64,000 nucleotides of DNA, taken from NCBI GenBank assembly GCA_963742105.1, contig CAVUKN010000005.1:1612001-1676000 (forward strand), in the 5' to 3' direction. A program made the position numbers and the translations under genes. The notes beneath the pieces were generated by a model. That model ran no database searches and was not told the DNA's origin. It was given only the letters and a program-made list of their open reading frames with translations. The first letter of the stretch is position 1, and each line of letters begins with the position of its first letter. This DNA comes from Gp6-AA40 sp963742105. GTDB taxonomy: Bacteria > Acidobacteriota > Vicinamibacteria > Vicinamibacterales > UBA2999. Positions 9,780 to 20,100 of this stretch are shown one piece after another.

Positions 9780-12700
9780 TCAGAAATTCAACGTGACGTT
9801 GAACCTGGCCAGCCGCGGCGCCGCGATCCCGGTCGGCGTGAGCCATGCCGCCCCGTTCGTCGCGTACTGGTACGTCTGCTGATACGAGGTGGTGACGTTC
9901 GAGTTGAACAGGTTGTAGAGATCCATCCCCACGTCCAGGCGCTTGCCGCTGAACCGCACGATCTTGGCGAAGCGCATGTCCACCAGGTTGATGCGTTCCA
10001 GTGAATATAGCTGGCCCGGCAGCATCATATTCACCGTCGTCGTCCCTGTCGGCAGCGCGTTCGCCGGGAGGCGGCCGAGGGCGGCCACGATCACGCTGTT
10101 GGGCACCTGGTAGTTCGCCGCCAGCGACGCGCCGTTGGTCGCCACGCCGCCGCCAGGGGTGGTGCTCAGCGATCGCATGCTGGCGCTCACCAGTACGCCG
10201 ACCTTGGGCAGCGTGTACGAGGCCAATCCGCGGAACGACGTCGTCCACGCCTCGGTGACGTTGCACGAGTCGACGCGGGACGAGCCGAGCAACTCCGGCA
10301 ATGCCTGCGTCACCGAGCAGTTGTCCCTGACGCCGCGGCCCGTACTGGTGCCGCCCTGCACCGTCAGGCCAGACGCCAGACGCGCGGTGGCGTTGAAGTC
10401 CACGCCGTGCCAGTAGGACGTCCGGGCGTCGCCGTAGTCGGTTTCGAACGTCATGTAGTTCTGAGCGCCGCGTGAGTTCGCCGCCTGGGTGATCGCGACG
10501 AACGTCGCTTGCTGGCCGCCGTCCGGCAGGTTCTCGTGCTGCGGGATCGTCAGGCTGTAGGGCTCGTAGTCGGCCACCGTCGTGAGCGTGTTGTCCGTCA
10601 CGAAAAAGTTGCCCCACCAGCGGCGGTTGTAGCTGACCTCCACCGACACGCGCGGCAGCACCTGCTGCTGGACCGAGGTGCCGAACTGCCAGTCGTACGG
10701 CCGGACGCCCCATCCGCCGAGGATGGCCGGGTTGATCGTCGTCGTGTTCGGATTGGCGTTGCCGAAGTTCAGGTTGCTCCCGCCGAGTGCGACGCAGATG
10801 TCGCCGCCGGTCGCCGCCGTATTCTGCGCCGCCGGGTTCAGCAGGTCGCAGTCAACGGTGAAGTTGCCGTTGCTGTCGGTCCAGCCGCGGTTCGACACGC
10901 TGGTGATGATCCGGGCCGCCGGGTTGTTGGAGCTGTAAATCGCGTCAGCCGTGGCCGCCTGGACGTACTTGCCGATGTTCACCTTCACCGCCGTCTTGCC
11001 GGTACCGAAGACGTCGTAGGCGAAGCCGATGCGCGGCGTGATGTCGTTGTAGCCGCTGACTTCCGTTGTGCGTGGGAAGGTGATCGGCTGGGGATTGAAT
11101 TTCGACGTGACCGTGGTGCCGTTGCCCTCGGCTGGCGCCCAGCTCCAGGCGCGGTCGTAGCGGATCGCGCCCTGGAATGTCATGCGCCCGCGTGTCCACT
11201 GGTCCTGCGCGTAGAAGCCGACCGTCTGGGTGCGATCGTGCTGGTCCCACCGCGGCGTCAGGTAGTAGCCGACGCCGATCGGGTTGAGGATGACGTTGTT
11301 CGTGACGGCGTCGCGCCGGCTGTTGAACACGTAGCGCAGCTGCGTGGTGTTGGGGACGCGGCCCGCGTGCGAGATGAAGTACGAACCCTGATAGCCGACC
11401 TTCAGGTTGTGCGCGCCGGTCACATACGAGGTCGAGGCCCGCCAGTTGTACGGCGTGGCGTCGTTGTCGTTGTACGCGAAGTCGAGCGGATCGTAGATGC
11501 CGCGATACGTCAGGTTCGTGCGCCCGTTGACGCTGCTCTGCTCCGTCACCGGGATCAAGCTGACGAGCCCGTCGGGAGGTGCCATACCGAACCGCGCGAA
11601 CCCGTAATGGAAGCGAGAGAAGCCGGCCTCGAGCAGAAGTCGGCTGCTCAATGGCGCCGACCAGGTCGCCTGCGCCACGTTGTACGGGAAATCGTGATAG
11701 CCGGGCCAGGATTCCGGAGCGCCTGTATTGGCGCCGAAGACACGACCCTGGCCGACCCAGCCCTCCCCCGGTGTGCGGCACGCATCGCTGTCAGCCTTCA
11801 ACGACGACCCCGAACAGCGCTGCTGGTGCTCGGCATAGAACTGGACCCGGTTCTTTTGCGTCACTTGACCCGTGAGCCTGATGTTCCAGATGTCCCGGCC
11901 GTCGGCATTGCGCGGCTCGAGCGTCGGATCGGCGGCAAAGTCCCAATGCGCGGGATCGCCCGCGTACTTGTTCGCCTGGACGCCGTCCTGGACCGCCTGA
12001 TTGCCCCACTGTCGGATGCTGCCGAAGAACCAGAGGCGATCTTTCTTGATCGGCCCTCCGACGCTGCCGCTCCAGTCCCAGTTCTTGCGGAGCGTCGGCG
12101 GCTGACTGATGCCCACCGCCTTCAACTCGTCGTCGACGTTGTTCGAGGCGGCCCAGTCGCCCGACGTGCTGTAGAACGCGCTGCCGCTGAACCGGTTGCC
12201 GCCGGACTTCGGCACCATGTTGATGCTGGGGCCTCCCGTTTCGGCTTCGCCGAGGCCGCCTGACACGAGCACCTGCATTTCTTCGGCGTTGGCCACGTCG
12301 TAGGTCAGCGTCGAGGTGCCACCGCCGCCGAATGGGGCAGCCAGTGTGAGGCCATTGGTGAGCACCCGTCCTTCGCCGCTGTCGCCGCCATGCGCCGTGA
12401 AGAACATCATGTCCGGGGTGGTCGGTGCCGTCGTGGCGCCGGCTCCGGCGACGCCGCCGATGTTCAGCGCCGGCACCGTCGCGATGATCGAGCCGTAGCC
12501 GCGCGTTGCCGGCAGCGTCGCCAGCGTGTCGGCCTTGATCACGGTTTCGCGCCGGGTCGACTGTGTGTCCACGAGCGGCGACTCGCCGGTGACCGTGATT
12601 GTCTCGGTCAGGTTGCCGACGCGAAGCTCGATGTTGACCGGCACAACGCCGGAGCCCGATACGCTGACGGCCTCACGCTTGACGGTGGTGAAGCCGCTCA

Positions 12701-12944
12701 GCGAGAAGGTGATCGCATACGTGCCGGGCGGCAGGTCGGTGATGCGGTACTGGCCGGAACCGTCGGTGGTGGTGGTGCGGGCCTTTTCGATGAGGGCCGG
12801 GCTGGCGACCTCCACGGTCACTCCAGGCAACACGGCACCGGAAGCATCCCTGACGATTCCGGCGAGACTCGACTGCGCATGTGCCAGCGAGGGGAGGAGA
12901 ACAACGAAGGCGAGGATCAACAGCGATCGCGGCAGTTGTCTCAT
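9780..12944 (-). CDS. Oar-type TonB-dependent outer-membrane receptor
   Basis: 1054 residues, start after AAGGGAG. Signal peptide (MRQLPRSLLILAFVVLLPSL), carboxypeptidase-regulatory-like domain at about 25-110 (LAGIVRDASGAVLPGVTVEV, YRITDLPPGTYAITFSLSGF), a plug region (RETVIKADTLATLPATRGYG) and a long beta-barrel ending in FNVTLNF, a terminal aromatic typical of outer-membrane barrels. Family members import oligosaccharides, peptides or other large ligands with TonB energy; the ligand cannot be told. It is a close paralogue of the receptor at 51.9-55.1 kb, with many shared segments. Intact. Convergent with the ABC exporter. Confidence 0.92.
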   Translation of the reverse strand: MRQLPRSLLILAFVVLLPSLAHAQSSLAGIVRDASGAVLPGVTVEVASPALIEKARTTTTDGSGQYRITDLPPGTYAITFSLSGFTTVKREAVSVSGSGVVPVNIELRVGNLTETITVTGESPLVDTQSTRRETVIKADTLATLPATRGYGSIIATVPALNIGGVAGAGATTAPTTPDMMFFTAHGGDSGEGRVLTNGLTLAAPFGGGGTSTLTYDVANAEEMQVLVSGGLGEAETGGPSINMVPKSGGNRFSGSAFYSTSGDWAASNNVDDELKAVGISQPPTLRKNWDWSGSVGGPIKKDRLWFFGSIRQWGNQAVQDGVQANKYAGDPAHWDFAADPTLEPRNADGRDIWNIRLTGQVTQKNRVQFYAEHQQRCSGSSLKADSDACRTPGEGWVGQGRVFGANTGAPESWPGYHDFPYNVAQATWSAPLSSRLLLEAGFSRFHYGFARFGMAPPDGLVSLIPVTEQSSVNGRTNLTYRGIYDPLDFAYNDNDATPYNWRASTSYVTGAHNLKVGYQGSYFISHAGRVPNTTQLRYVFNSRRDAVTNNVILNPIGVGYYLTPRWDQHDRTQTVGFYAQDQWTRGRMTFQGAIRYDRAWSWAPAEGNGTTVTSKFNPQPITFPRTTEVSGYNDITPRIGFAYDVFGTGKTAVKVNIGKYVQAATADAIYSSNNPAARIITSVSNRGWTDSNGNFTVDCDLLNPAAQNTAATGGDICVALGGSNLNFGNANPNTTTINPAILGGWGVRPYDWQFGTSVQQQVLPRVSVEVSYNRRWWGNFFVTDNTLTTVADYEPYSLTIPQHENLPDGGQQATFVAITQAANSRGAQNYMTFETDYGDARTSYWHGVDFNATARLASGLTVQGGTSTGRGVRDNCSVTQALPELLGSSRVDSCNVTEAWTTSFRGLASYTLPKVGVLVSASMRSLSTTPGGGVATNGASLAANYQVPNSVIVAALGRLPANALPTGTTTVNMMLPGQLYSLERINLVDMRFAKIVRFSGKRLDVGMDLYNLFNSNVTTSYQQTYQYATNGAAWLTPTGIAAPRLARFNVTLNF

Positions 12945-13026
12945 TCAGCGCTCCCTTGAAGAACAAGCGGATCCGAGAGAGCCGCGTTGATACATCGGCC
13001 GGAGCGCTGTGTCAAATCAGGGTTAA

Positions 13027-13100
13027 GGTATCAGGTATCAGGGCTGCGTCAGGAATCAGGGCTGCGTCAGGAATCAGGTGACTGTGTCGAGGAATCAGGC
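13027..13100. repeat. Heptad array (GGTATCA / GGAATCA class)
   Basis: GGTATCA twice, then alternating GGGCTGC and GTCAGGAATCAGG blocks. The reverse-complement class lies at 13629-13670, so the two arrays flank the four-helix-bundle gene in inverted orientation. The stop codon of that gene (TGA on the minus strand) lies in the last GGAATCA unit. Confidence 0.8.
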
Positions 13101-13490
13101 TTTCCGCCGGCCTTGTTGCGACGATTCAGCTCGACCCAGGGATCTCGCCAGACCGTTGATCATGCGACCGATCTCCTGGGCATCTCTGATCAGGATGTCG
13201 ACCGTGTCGTCCGGCAGGAGTCGCAGACGCCGGCCCACCTCGAGTTGTGTCTCCAGTTCGCCACCGGAGCCGTGTGCTATCCACAAGTGCTGGAGGTAGG
13301 CGGGAGTCGAGTGGCGACTCCAGCCCTCGGCAACGTTGGATGGAATCGATAACGACGACTTCCGAAGCTGGTATCCGAGTACCGCGTCCTCGGCTCGAGG
13401 CAGGTGCTGGGCGACACGGTAGGTGCGCACGGCCAACTCCATCGACTTCTGCCAGACGAGGAGATCCCGAAAGCTCTGAATCGTATTCAT
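13095..13490 (-). CDS. Four-helix-bundle protein (23S rRNA intervening-sequence protein family)
   Basis: 131 residues matching the TIGR02436 / 'S23 ribosomal protein' pattern: FRDLLVWQKSMELAVRTYRV at the start, YQLRKSSLSIPSNVAEGWSR in the middle, a C-terminal helix with ELETQLEVGRRL. The family forms pentameric four-helix bundles; members were first found inside rRNA intervening sequences but are now known widely at other loci, with unclear function. Intact. It is enclosed by two inverted heptad arrays, one of which supplies its stop codon. Confidence 0.88.
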   Translation of the reverse strand: MNTIQSFRDLLVWQKSMELAVRTYRVAQHLPRAEDAVLGYQLRKSSLSIPSNVAEGWSRHSTPAYLQHLWIAHGSGGELETQLEVGRRLRLLPDDTVDILIRDAQEIGRMINGLARSLGRAESSQQGRRKA

Positions 13491-13622
13491 GCTCGACCAT
13501 CGAGCACAGCGCTTGCCGTCGGTCTGCTGGGGGAAAATCGCGTGCGAAGAGCCGAACGACGCAGGAACCGAAAGTGCGCGTGGAGCTCCAGTACGCAGGA
13601 CCTGAACCCTCGCCCCTCCTCC

Positions 13623-14549
13623 CTAGCCCAGCCCTGATTCCTGATCCCTGACCCCTGATTCCTCCTGTCCATGCACAGGAATGACGCTGACTCCCACGTA
13701 CAGCCGGTGGCGCGCGCCGCCGAGGAGTACGCCGCGCAGCGGGCTGACGTCACCATAATCGCGTCCCCATGCGACGGTGACGTGGCGTTCGCCGGCGACG
13801 ACGTTGTTTGTGGGGTCGAGATCGACCCAGCCGTTGAGCGGACAGAACACGGACAACCAGGCGTGCGAGGCGTCGGCGCCGATCAGCCGCGGCTGGCCGA
13901 GGGGTGGGTCGGTCAGCAGGTAGCCGCTGACGTATCGGGCCGCCAACCCGAGCGCCCGCAGGCAGGAAATGGCGACGTGCGCGAAGTCCTGGCACACACC
14001 GCGGCGATCTTCGAGAACCCGGCTGAGCGGCGTCGTCACCGTAGTCGCGCTGCTGTCGAACGTGAAGTGCGCGTGCATCTGCCGGATCAACGCGACGGCG
14101 CCCTTCAACACCGGCTCTCCCGACGGAAAGGACGGACGCGCGAAGCGACCCATCGCCTCCGAGAAGGGAAGGTAGGCGGAGGGGTGCGCGAACTCCGCAA
14201 CACCGGAAGGCATGGACACCGGCCGACCACTCAACTCGCGAGCCACCGCTTCCCACCGCGGACTGTGCTCGACATCGATCTCGCCACGCGGGCAGACGTC
14301 GACCTGGCTCTCCGAGGTGACGACCAGTGTCGAATGGGGACGAACAATCTGGAAGTGATGGACGTGGTTCCCGAACGCGTCGACGCGTCTCGATCCGCTC
14401 GCGGGCGACGGATCGATGTGGAGGTGGTGATGGTGAACGTGCTGGTACGGAAGCTCGCGTGGCCGCAGGTAACAAACGTGCTGCGAGGTGGCGACCGGCG
14501 ACGCGTACACGTACCTCGTCGTGTGCTCGACGCGATAGGTGAACGGCAT
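13623..14549 (-). CDS. Transglutaminase-like cysteine protease-fold protein
   Basis: 308 residues: N-terminal beta domain (FTYRVEHTTRYVYASPVATS, bacterial transglutaminase-like N-region) and a transglutaminase core with Cys186 in RRGVCQDFAH, His229 in DASHAWLSVF and Asp243/245 in WVDLDPTNN. Together these are the expected catalytic triad. In family context such proteins act as peptidases or amide-bond enzymes paired with ATP-grasp ligases. It is the last gene of a three-gene operon. Odd feature: the last 13 or so residues (QEESGVRDQESGLG) are encoded by a GATTCCT/GATCCCT heptad array, so the tail is repeat-derived. Confidence 0.88.
   Translation of the reverse strand: MPFTYRVEHTTRYVYASPVATSQHVCYLRPRELPYQHVHHHHLHIDPSPASGSRRVDAFGNHVHHFQIVRPHSTLVVTSESQVDVCPRGEIDVEHSPRWEAVARELSGRPVSMPSGVAEFAHPSAYLPFSEAMGRFARPSFPSGEPVLKGAVALIRQMHAHFTFDSSATTVTTPLSRVLEDRRGVCQDFAHVAISCLRALGLAARYVSGYLLTDPPLGQPRLIGADASHAWLSVFCPLNGWVDLDPTNNVVAGERHVTVAWGRDYGDVSPLRGVLLGGARHRLYVGVSVIPVHGQEESGVRDQESGLG
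13629..13670. repeat. Heptad array (GATTCCT class) inside a gene's 3' end
   Basis: CAGCCCT, GATTCCT, GATCCCT, GACCCCT, GATTCCT, CCTGTCC in 7-bp register. It overlaps the C-terminal codons of the minus-strand transglutaminase gene and is the inverted counterpart of the array at 13027. Confidence 0.85.
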
Positions 14550-14583
14550 CTAGTCGTGTGCCCGAGCGGACAGAGGCGTTTTC

Positions 14584-14681
14584 AAACTCCCAACTCCCAA
14601 CTCCCAACCACCAACCACCGGCTAACCCGCTACCGGCTACCGGCTACCGGCTACCGGCCACCGGCCACCGGCCACCGGCTA
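14584..14681. repeat. Two-class heptad array (CAACTCC then CCGGCTA), 14 units
   Basis: AAACTCC, CAACTCC, CAACTCC, CAACCAC, CAACCAC, CGGCTAA, CCCGCTA, CCGGCTA x3, CCGGCCA x3, CCGGCTA: fourteen units without a register break. Two heptamer classes meet through intermediate units. The final CTA is the TAG stop codon of the minus-strand ATP-grasp gene. Confidence 0.92.
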
Positions 14682-17129
14682 GATCAGCGTGGCATGCGCC
14701 GGCTCGTACACGTGAGTGAAATAGCGCAGCGTCAACAGGTCCGACACCTGAAGGACCAGTTGTTCGGTGCGCGCCAGGTAGTCGGTGATCGCGTCCGGCT
14801 GGGGCAGCACGTCGTGTGGCGCCGACATCGCCGCCAGGCGTGCGCCCACATCGCCGAGATCGCCGCCCGGCAGCTGCGGCACGTGCTTGCCGAGCTTCGA
14901 CAGCTGGAACGCCGCCGATCGCGGGTTCGTGCGGTCGAACAGCAGCAGGTCCGCCACCGCCGTCCATTCCGCGTGACCCATGTAGCGTGCGCGGTAGGTG
15001 ATGATGCTGTCCGACAGGTCCAGCAGCCATTCGAGCAGTGCCGGATCGTCCCCCATCGGCGACGCGGCGACTTCGGACGTGGTCGCGATCACGTACAGCA
15101 CACGCTCGAGGTGCCGGCCAAGGCTCATGAAGCGCCATCCCTCGTCGCGTGTCATGTGCGCCATCTCGAGCCCGCCGACGGCGACCAGCGAGACGATCGC
15201 GTGGTCGAGGCGTTCGATGGCGTCGGCGAGCGATATCGACGCAACCTCGCGCGCGGTCAGCGTTTCACAGAGCTGGTTCAAGATCCGCCAGTTGTCGGAT
15301 GACAGCCGGTCGCGCACGGTGCTGGCCACGCGCAACGTTTCACGCACGTTGAAGGCAAGGCTTCGATGCGTATCGGGATGGCTGATCCCGGCGATCAGCG
15401 CCTGCTCGAATTCGTGGGCCGATACCTCGGCGTCGAGCTCCGCCGGCAGCAGGTCGATGCGCCGGCACGCGCGAATCACCGGTGGCGATGTGGCCGACAC
15501 GCTGGCGTCCCCCTGGGGCAGACGCGTCAGCACCGCCCGGAGCAGTCGCGCTGCGTTCTCGCTGCGCTCCGCGTAGCGGCCCATCCAGAACAGGTGCTCG
15601 GCGGAACGGCTCGACACCGCCCGCTCGCCCCGGATCACATCCGGCGCCTGGATTCGGCCGGGCAGCAGCGAAAACGCCTGCACGGGGGTGTTCGAGAGGA
15701 CCCAGGTGTCCTTGCTGCCGCCGCCCCGCTGACCCGAGACGACGATGCCGTCGGTGCCGCCGATGCGTGTGAGTCCGCCAGGGAGGACGCGATAGTCGCC
15801 GTGACCGTCGAATGCGAGGAACACCCGCATCAACACGGAGCGGCTTTCCAAGTGGTCCTTCTGCCATGTCGGCGAATGCGCGAGCGGCAGATATTCCTCG
15901 ACCACGTAGCGTTCCGGCCAGTCACGAAGGCGCTGGCGCCAGTCCGCTCTCTCGTCGGCATTCAGGATGCCGCCGAAGACCGGGCCCGAAGTGCCGGCGT
16001 CGACGACCGGCTTGATCACCAGTTCGCACAGCCGGCGCTCCGCCATCGGCAGCACTTCGGTGTCGCCACACCACCAGGCCGCAGTGGATTGGAGCGTCAG
16101 CGGCTCGCCGAGCAGGTGGTCGGCAATGGCGGGCAGAAAGGCGGCCAGCGCCGGCGACTCGAGCACGCCAGCGCCGAAGGCGTTGGCGACCAGGACGTTG
16201 CCCTGGCGCCAGGCGTTGACGAGACCGGGCACGCCGAGCGCGGAGTCAGCCCGCAACTCGAGCGGATCGCAGAAGTCGTCGTCCATGCGCCGCAGGATTG
16301 CGTGCACCGGCCTCAGGCCACCGACGGTCTTGAGGAACACCGCGTCGTCCCGCACCGTCAGGTCTGCCCCTTCGGCGAGGGTGAACCCGAGATAGCGCGA
16401 CAGGTAGGCGTGCTCGAAGTAGGTTTCGTTGTAACGGCCAGGAGTCAGGAGGACGATGTGCGGCGTCGCTCCGTGTGCCGGTGCGTATGCCAGCAGCGTT
16501 TCCTGCAGCGAACGGAAGAACGGCGCCAGCCGCTGGACGTGCTGATCACGAAACGCGTCGGAGAACAGCCGCGACACGGTGATGCGGTTCTCCAGTGCGT
16601 AGCCTGCGCCTGACGGAGCTTGCGTTCGCGTGGACAGCACCCGCCACTCACCGTCGGGTGGACGGCCGAGATCGAAAGCAACCAGGTGCAGGAAGGTGCC
16701 CGCCGGAGGCGTGACATCCTGCGCCACGTGCATGAACCCGTGGTGACCAAAGACGACCGCCGGGGGGATCAGGCCGCGCGCCAGCAGGAGCCGCGGGCCA
16801 TAGAGATCCCGGGCGATCGTCTCGAGCAAGCGCGCCCGTTGACGAAGACCGGCGGCGAGACGCTCCCACTCTGTCGCCGGCACGATGTGAGGAAGGACAT
16901 CGAGCGCCCATGCCCGCGCCGGACTGCCGGCCGACTGCACGTTGTAGGTCACGCCGTTGTCGTGGAGCTGCCGGGCGACCCGCTGCTCGGCTGATGCGAG
17001 CGCGTCCGGGCCCAGCGCGCCTACCGCGGTCGCGAAATCATCCCAATGTGGACGAACGTTGCCGTCGGCGTCCTTGACTTCGTCGAACCGGCCGTCCGGC
17101 GCCGTATACCCGCGCAGCAGCTCGCGCAT
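14679..17129 (-). CDS. Circularly permuted ATP-grasp protein fused to alpha-E domain
   Basis: 816 residues. Residues about 1-480 are a circularly permuted ATP-grasp type 2 domain (formerly DUF404/DUF407): PHIVLLTPGRYNETYFEHAY, YLGFTLAEGADLTVRDD, VFLKTVGGLRPVHAILRR, LCELVIKPVVDAG, VVEEYLPLAHSPTW. From about 500 it is an alpha-E (DUF403) helical domain beginning SSRSAEHLFWMGRYAERSEN. In many bacteria these are separate adjacent genes; here they are fused. The pair is predicted to make a peptide or amide product processed with transglutaminase partners. Start ATG overlaps the preceding gene's stop (ATGA), implying coupled translation. Intact. Confidence 0.9.
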   Translation of the reverse strand: MRELLRGYTAPDGRFDEVKDADGNVRPHWDDFATAVGALGPDALASAEQRVARQLHDNGVTYNVQSAGSPARAWALDVLPHIVPATEWERLAAGLRQRARLLETIARDLYGPRLLLARGLIPPAVVFGHHGFMHVAQDVTPPAGTFLHLVAFDLGRPPDGEWRVLSTRTQAPSGAGYALENRITVSRLFSDAFRDQHVQRLAPFFRSLQETLLAYAPAHGATPHIVLLTPGRYNETYFEHAYLSRYLGFTLAEGADLTVRDDAVFLKTVGGLRPVHAILRRMDDDFCDPLELRADSALGVPGLVNAWRQGNVLVANAFGAGVLESPALAAFLPAIADHLLGEPLTLQSTAAWWCGDTEVLPMAERRLCELVIKPVVDAGTSGPVFGGILNADERADWRQRLRDWPERYVVEEYLPLAHSPTWQKDHLESRSVLMRVFLAFDGHGDYRVLPGGLTRIGGTDGIVVSGQRGGGSKDTWVLSNTPVQAFSLLPGRIQAPDVIRGERAVSSRSAEHLFWMGRYAERSENAARLLRAVLTRLPQGDASVSATSPPVIRACRRIDLLPAELDAEVSAHEFEQALIAGISHPDTHRSLAFNVRETLRVASTVRDRLSSDNWRILNQLCETLTAREVASISLADAIERLDHAIVSLVAVGGLEMAHMTRDEGWRFMSLGRHLERVLYVIATTSEVAASPMGDDPALLEWLLDLSDSIITYRARYMGHAEWTAVADLLLFDRTNPRSAAFQLSKLGKHVPQLPGGDLGDVGARLAAMSAPHDVLPQPDAITDYLARTEQLVLQVSDLLTLRYFTHVYEPAHATLI

Positions 17130-20100
17130 CAGTGGGGCGTGCGGAGATCGAGCGTATACGGAAACTCACGACTGGGCGAAGCCGGCGCGACCTGAACTCG
17201 TCCCGGTGTGTGAGCCAGTCGTGAGAAGCGCGCCAGCCGGCGGCTCTCCGCCTCGTAGCTGTTCACCGGGAATCGATCGTAGTTGCGGCCGCCCGGGTGC
17301 ATGACGTGGTATCCGCAGCCGCCCAGCGAGCGTTCGAGCCACGTGTCCACGATGTCGAATGTGAGCGGAGCATGGACCCGAATGGTCGGATGCAGCGCGG
17401 ATGGCGGTTGCCATGCGCGGTAACGAACGCCGGCGACATACTCGCCGTTCCGGCCCGTCGGCTGAAGCGGAATCGCGCGGCCGTTGCAGGTCACCGCATA
17501 GCGGTCGGGGGTGAGTCCTGTGACCTGGAGCTCGAGGCGCTCGACCGAGGAGTCGACGAACCGCACGGTTCCGCCCGCGGAGTCTTCTTCGCCGAGGACG
17601 TGCCATGGCTCGAGCGCCTGCCGCAGCAACAGGTGCGTGCCGCGCACCGCCACTTCCCCGTAGAGCGGGAACCGGAATTCGAAATGCGGGGCGAACCACT
17701 CGAACTGGAACGGGAACCCGTTGCGCCCGAGGTCTTCGAGGACGTCGTCGAAGTCCTGCCGCACGAACCAGGGCAGCATGAAGCGGTCGTGCAGTTCGGT
17801 GCCCCACCGGGTCAGCTTGGCCGTGTACGGTTCGCGCCAGAAGCGGGTGACGAGCGCGCGCAGAAGCAGTTGCTGGGCGACGCTCATGCGGGCATGAGGC
17901 GGCATCTCGAACGCGCGCATCTCGAGCAGCCCGCGACGCCCGGACGAACTATCGGGCGAATAGAGCTTATCGATGCAGAACTCGGCGCGATGCGTGTTGC
18001 CGGTGACGTCGGTCAACAGATGACGGAACAGTCGATCGACGAGCCATGGCGGTACGCGATCCGCGACTCCCGAGTCCGGGATCTGCGCGAACGCGATTTC
18101 GAGCTCGTAGACGCTGTCGTGACGCGCCTCGTCCACGCGCGGCGCCTGGCTGGTCGGTCCGAGAAACAGACCCGAGAGCAGGTACGACAGCGACGGATGG
18201 TTATGCCAGAAGGCGACCAGGCTTTGCAGCAGATCGGGCCGGCGCAGGAACGGGCTGTCTGCAGGCGTGCTGCCGCCGAGCACCATGTGATTGCCGCCGC
18301 CGGTGCCGACGTGGCGACCGTCGAGCATGAACTTGTCCGTCGTCAGGCGCGACTGGTGGGCCTCCTCATACAGCGTCGTCGTCTGTTCCACGAGGCGATC
18401 CCACGACGTGGCCGGCTGCACGTTGACTTCGATGACGCCGGGATCCGGCGTGATCTGAAAGTGCTCGAGGCGGGGATCGTACGGTGGGGGATAGCCTTCG
18501 AGGAGCACCGGCATCTGCAGTGCCGAGGCCGTCGATTCGACCGCTGCCGCGAGCTCGAGATAGTCGGCCGCGTCCGGCACCGGCGGCAGGAAGATGTAGA
18601 GGACGCCGTTGCGGACTTCCGTGCAGAGCGCCGTGCGGACGACCGACGCCGCTGATTGAACCCGCGAGGGCACCGCATCGGCGTTGTTGGTGGTGACGGC
18701 GTGGGTGCCGCCAGCGTGGTCCTGAGTCAGGTGCGCCTTCTCAGCCCCGCCAGGTGACTGTTGGACCGGCAAGGCGAGCCCGACAGGCACAGCGGCCGGA
18801 CTCCGCGAGGTCTGCCCCGCGACCGAATGCGGTGGCAGCGGCGGACGTTCTTCGAACGGATCGTGATCTCGCAGGTACGGATAGTCAACGTCGCTGGCCC
18901 ACGGCAGCGACTCGAGCGGCAGGCGGTACCCCATCGCCGAGTCGCCGGGAATGAGGTACATCCGTTCGCCGCGCAGGTGCCAGGGTCCGGTCCGCCATGT
19001 GCCATCGGCGCCTCGCGCCAGCGGCAGCGCGTGACCGACCGCGGCACTCAGTCCTGCTGAGAACACCCGCCGGAGGCGATCGCGTTCCATCTCGTCATCG
19101 AGCCGCGCCTCGAACGGGTCGACGTTGACGGGAAGGCGACGTTCGCGCCACAGGTAGTAGAAGGTGTCCTCGTAGCCGGAGACGACGTGCTCGTCCGTCA
19201 CGCCGAGGGTAGCGGCGAGCCGGCGAAGGAATCGCTCCGCGTCGGGAGCGCCGAACCCGTAGTCCCTGCGCTCGTCGGCATACAGCGACCGATCCCGCCA
19301 CGCCGGCTCGCCGTCCTTGCGCCAGTAGCAGGTGAGCGCCCATCGTGGCAGCTGCTCGCCTGGATACCACTTGCCCTGGCCGAAGTGGACGACGCCCGTC
19401 GGCGCGTAATGGCAGCGGAGGCGCCACAGAAGGTCGGCGGCGCGCAGGCGTTTTGTCGGACCGAGTGCGTCGGTGTTCCATTCGGCCGCGTCGCGATCGT
19501 CGATACCGACGAAGGTCGGCTCGCCGCCCATCGTCAACCGCACGTCGAGGCGCTGCAGCTCCCCGTCGACGTGATGCCCCATCGCCGTGATCGCCTGCCA
19601 CTGCGCCTCTGAGTAGGGTCTGGTGACGCGCGGAGATTCGTAGATCCGGTGGACCTCCATGCGATGGGTGAATTCCACCTCGCAGTCGTCAACCGCGCCT
19701 GTGACCGGCGCGGCGCTGACGGGATCCGGCGTGCAGGAGAGCGGGATGTGTCCTTCGCCAGCGAGCAGCCCCGAGGTCGGATCAAGGCCGATCCAGCCTG
19801 CGCCCGGGACGTAGGCTTCGCACCAGGCATGAAGGTCGGTGAAATCCGCTTCCGGACCACTGGGGCCGTCGAGCGATTTGACGTCGGGCACGAGCTGCAC
19901 CAGGTAGCCGGAGACGAACCGCGCCGCAATGCCGAGATGGCGCAGCAGCTGCACGAGCAGCCACGTCGTGTCGCGACAGGATCCGCTGCGCTGTTCGAGC
20001 GTCTGGTCGGTGGTCTGGACCCCGGGGTCGAGCCTGATGACGTAGCCGATGTCGTCGCACAGTTGACGATTCAGCCCGACCAGGAAGTCGACGGTCCGTG

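Noticed and set aside
10509..12263. 584-codon frame antisense to the first Oar receptor
   Set aside because: Arg/Val/Ala-rich shadow of a high-GC gene; the receptor frame has clear domains and a ribosome-binding site.
13671..16613. Long frames antisense to the transglutaminase/ATP-grasp genes
   Set aside because: Composition typical of reverse-strand shadows; no conserved motifs.
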